A DNA stretch of 64,000 nt, taken from Herbaspirillum rhizosphaerae. GTDB lineage: Bacteria > Pseudomonadota > Gammaproteobacteria > Burkholderiales > Burkholderiaceae_D. Shown one piece after another: positions 62,883-64,000 of the stretch. Below the pieces are notes generated by a model. The model saw nothing but the letters and a program-made list of their open reading frames with translations. It had not been told where the DNA came from and made no database searches. The translations under genes were made by a program, and so were the position numbers. The stretch is taken from NCBI RefSeq assembly GCF_001189965.1, contig NZ_LFLU01000012.1:1-64000 (forward strand). Direction: 5' to 3'. Each line of letters opens with the position of its first letter. Positions within the stretch are counted from its first letter, which is position 1.

Positions 62883-64000
62883 ATGATCGTCGCCGGACGT
62901 TCGCTCTACACGCGCCTGGTGATGCGCGTCGGGCTGGTGCTGTCGATCAGCTCCATCGCCCTGCTGATCGCCATCTGGATCTCGACCCAGCTGGCCGCCA
63001 ACGAGGCCTACGACCGCATCCTCACCGGCAGCGCGCTGCAAATTGCGGAAAACACCTGGTACCAGAACGGCGCCGTGAACGTCGACGTGCCGCTGGCGGC
63101 TTTTTCCATGCTGACGGCGGGTGACCAGGTGTTCTATGTGGTGGTCGATCCGGACGGCCGCACGATTGCCGGCGATCCCGATTTCAAACCCGAGATTCCG
63201 TGGAAAAAATTGAAAGACGGCCCGCTGCTGCAGGACGGCGCTTATCTGGATACGCCGGTGCGCATGGCCATCGTCGGCCGCCGCATGCCGGTCGCCGGAG
63301 AGCATCCGTGGGCGGTCATCGTGCTGGCGCAGACCAACAATGCGCGTCTCTCGTTCGCCAAGAGCGTCGGCACGCGCGCCCTGCTGGTGATTCTGGCGAT
63401 GGGCGTGCTGACCCTGGTGGCGGCGATGTTCACGCTGTACCAGGCCTTGTCGCCGCTGAAGAAGATTGAAGCCGCCATCCGCGAGCGCGACCTCAACGAC
63501 CTGTCTCCGCTGTCGATCACGGTGCCGGTGGAAACCCACGCGCTGGTGAGTTCGATCAACGCCTTCATGCAGCGACTGGCGGTGCACCGTTCCACTATGC
63601 GGCGCGTCATCGGCGACGCCGCGCATCAGCTGCGCACGCCGGTGACGGCCCTGATCTCGCAGATGGAATTGCTCTCCGCGCAGCATGACGACGCCGGCCG
63701 CCGCCATCATCTCGACCGCCTGCGCGAGCGCACCCGCCACCTCGGCGCGCTGGTCAATCAACTGATCAACCACGCCATGGTGCAGCACCGCAGCGACACC
63801 GCCGCCTTCGAGAAGATCGACCTGGGCGAACTGGTGCGCCGGGAAATGGCCGACATGCTCTCGCATCAGGAACGCCAGCTCGACCTCGCCATGGAAGCGC
63901 CGGAGCAACCCTGCCTGATCATGGGCGACGCCATCAGCCTGCGCGAAGCGATCAAGAACGTGCTCGGCAACGCGCTGCAATACGGCGCGGTGAGCTTCCT
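62883..64000 (+). CDS. Sensor histidine kinase (QseC/TctE-like), partial at right edge
   Basis: The first 372 residues are visible; the gene runs off the window. TM1 about 13-34, periplasmic sensor about 35-164, TM2 about 165-186, HAMP-like linker, then the H-box DAAHQLRTPVTAL with His248 and an N-box KNVLGNALQYG near the edge. The ATP lid and G-boxes lie outside. TctE kinases control tricarboxylate uptake, but nothing here fixes the signal. Confidence 0.85.
   Translation, partial: MIVAGRSLYTRLVMRVGLVLSISSIALLIAIWISTQLAANEAYDRILTGSALQIAENTWYQNGAVNVDVPLAAFSMLTAGDQVFYVVVDPDGRTIAGDPDFKPEIPWKKLKDGPLLQDGAYLDTPVRMAIVGRRMPVAGEHPWAVIVLAQTNNARLSFAKSVGTRALLVILAMGVLTLVAAMFTLYQALSPLKKIEAAIRERDLNDLSPLSITVPVETHALVSSINAFMQRLAVHRSTMRRVIGDAAHQLRTPVTALISQMELLSAQHDDAGRRHHLDRLRERTRHLGALVNQLINHAMVQHRSDTAAFEKIDLGELVRREMADMLSHQERQLDLAMEAPEQPCLIMGDAISLREAIKNVLGNALQYGAVSF

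Overview
The window is a high-GC, densely packed chromosomal segment with no phage, plasmid, insertion-sequence, rRNA, tRNA or CRISPR signature. Gene content and style point to a Burkholderiales betaproteobacterium, most like the Oxalobacteraceae (Herbaspirillum/Collimonas type): a DUF2970 protein, a Gram-negative porin of the betaproteobacterial type, many LysR regulators, many ABC importers with periplasmic binding proteins, and a long hairpin repeat. The genus is an inference. The lifestyle implied is that of a nutrient-scavenging soil or plant-associated heterotroph.

Layout. 1-4684: histidine ammonia-lyase family gene (cut by the left edge), an M20 amidohydrolase, a divergent dicarboxylate symporter and a GntR regulator, with a candidate operator between the divergent genes and a 154-bp hairpin element after the symporter. 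4746-9581: D-lactate dehydrogenase, two small membrane proteins, a DHA2 efflux pump with a secreted GlcG-type protein, and a divergent LysR regulator. 9566-16039: a diguanylate cyclase, an unknown small gene, a CPBP membrane protease, a UvrD-type helicase and a Nudix hydrolase. 16271-27331 (minus strand): a tightly coupled ten-gene run of flavin monooxygenase, complete Dpp-like peptide importer, BAAT-type hydrolase, two carboxymuconolactone-decarboxylase/AhpD-fold proteins and an orphan lipoyl carrier (GcvH paralogue), preceded by a LysR regulator. This is the most unusual block. 27599-30383: a stand-alone cysteine desulfurase, a membrane protein and an alpha/beta hydrolase.

30487-42050 is a GlcNAc-type amino-sugar locus: a sensor kinase, response regulator and extra periplasmic binding protein on the minus strand, facing a plus-strand operon for an ABC sugar importer, a BadF-type sugar kinase, NagA deacetylase and a SIS-domain deaminase. 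Sugar enters unphosphorylated, is phosphorylated by the kinase, deacetylated and deaminated to fructose-6-phosphate. Paired TGTAA direct repeats in the central intergenic region are candidate response-regulator sites. 42148-45549: LysR, an orphan ModA-like binding protein and a citrate/tricarballylate symporter. 45641-48755: TetR with two matching operator palindromes, small membrane proteins, an HD phosphohydrolase and a YddG-like exporter.

49057-57508 is a glycerophosphodiester/glycerol-3-phosphate scavenging locus: porin and a GDPD-fold protein lacking its usual catalytic residues on the minus strand, and a DeoR/GlpR regulator, Ugp-like ABC importer and GpdQ phosphodiesterase on the plus strand, with a perfect 20-bp operator palindrome between the two arms and mutually exclusive hairpins inside the ABC operon. 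57726-64000: a small unknown gene, an MFS transporter, a taurine/sulfonate-type ABC importer, and a two-component system whose kinase is cut by the right edge.
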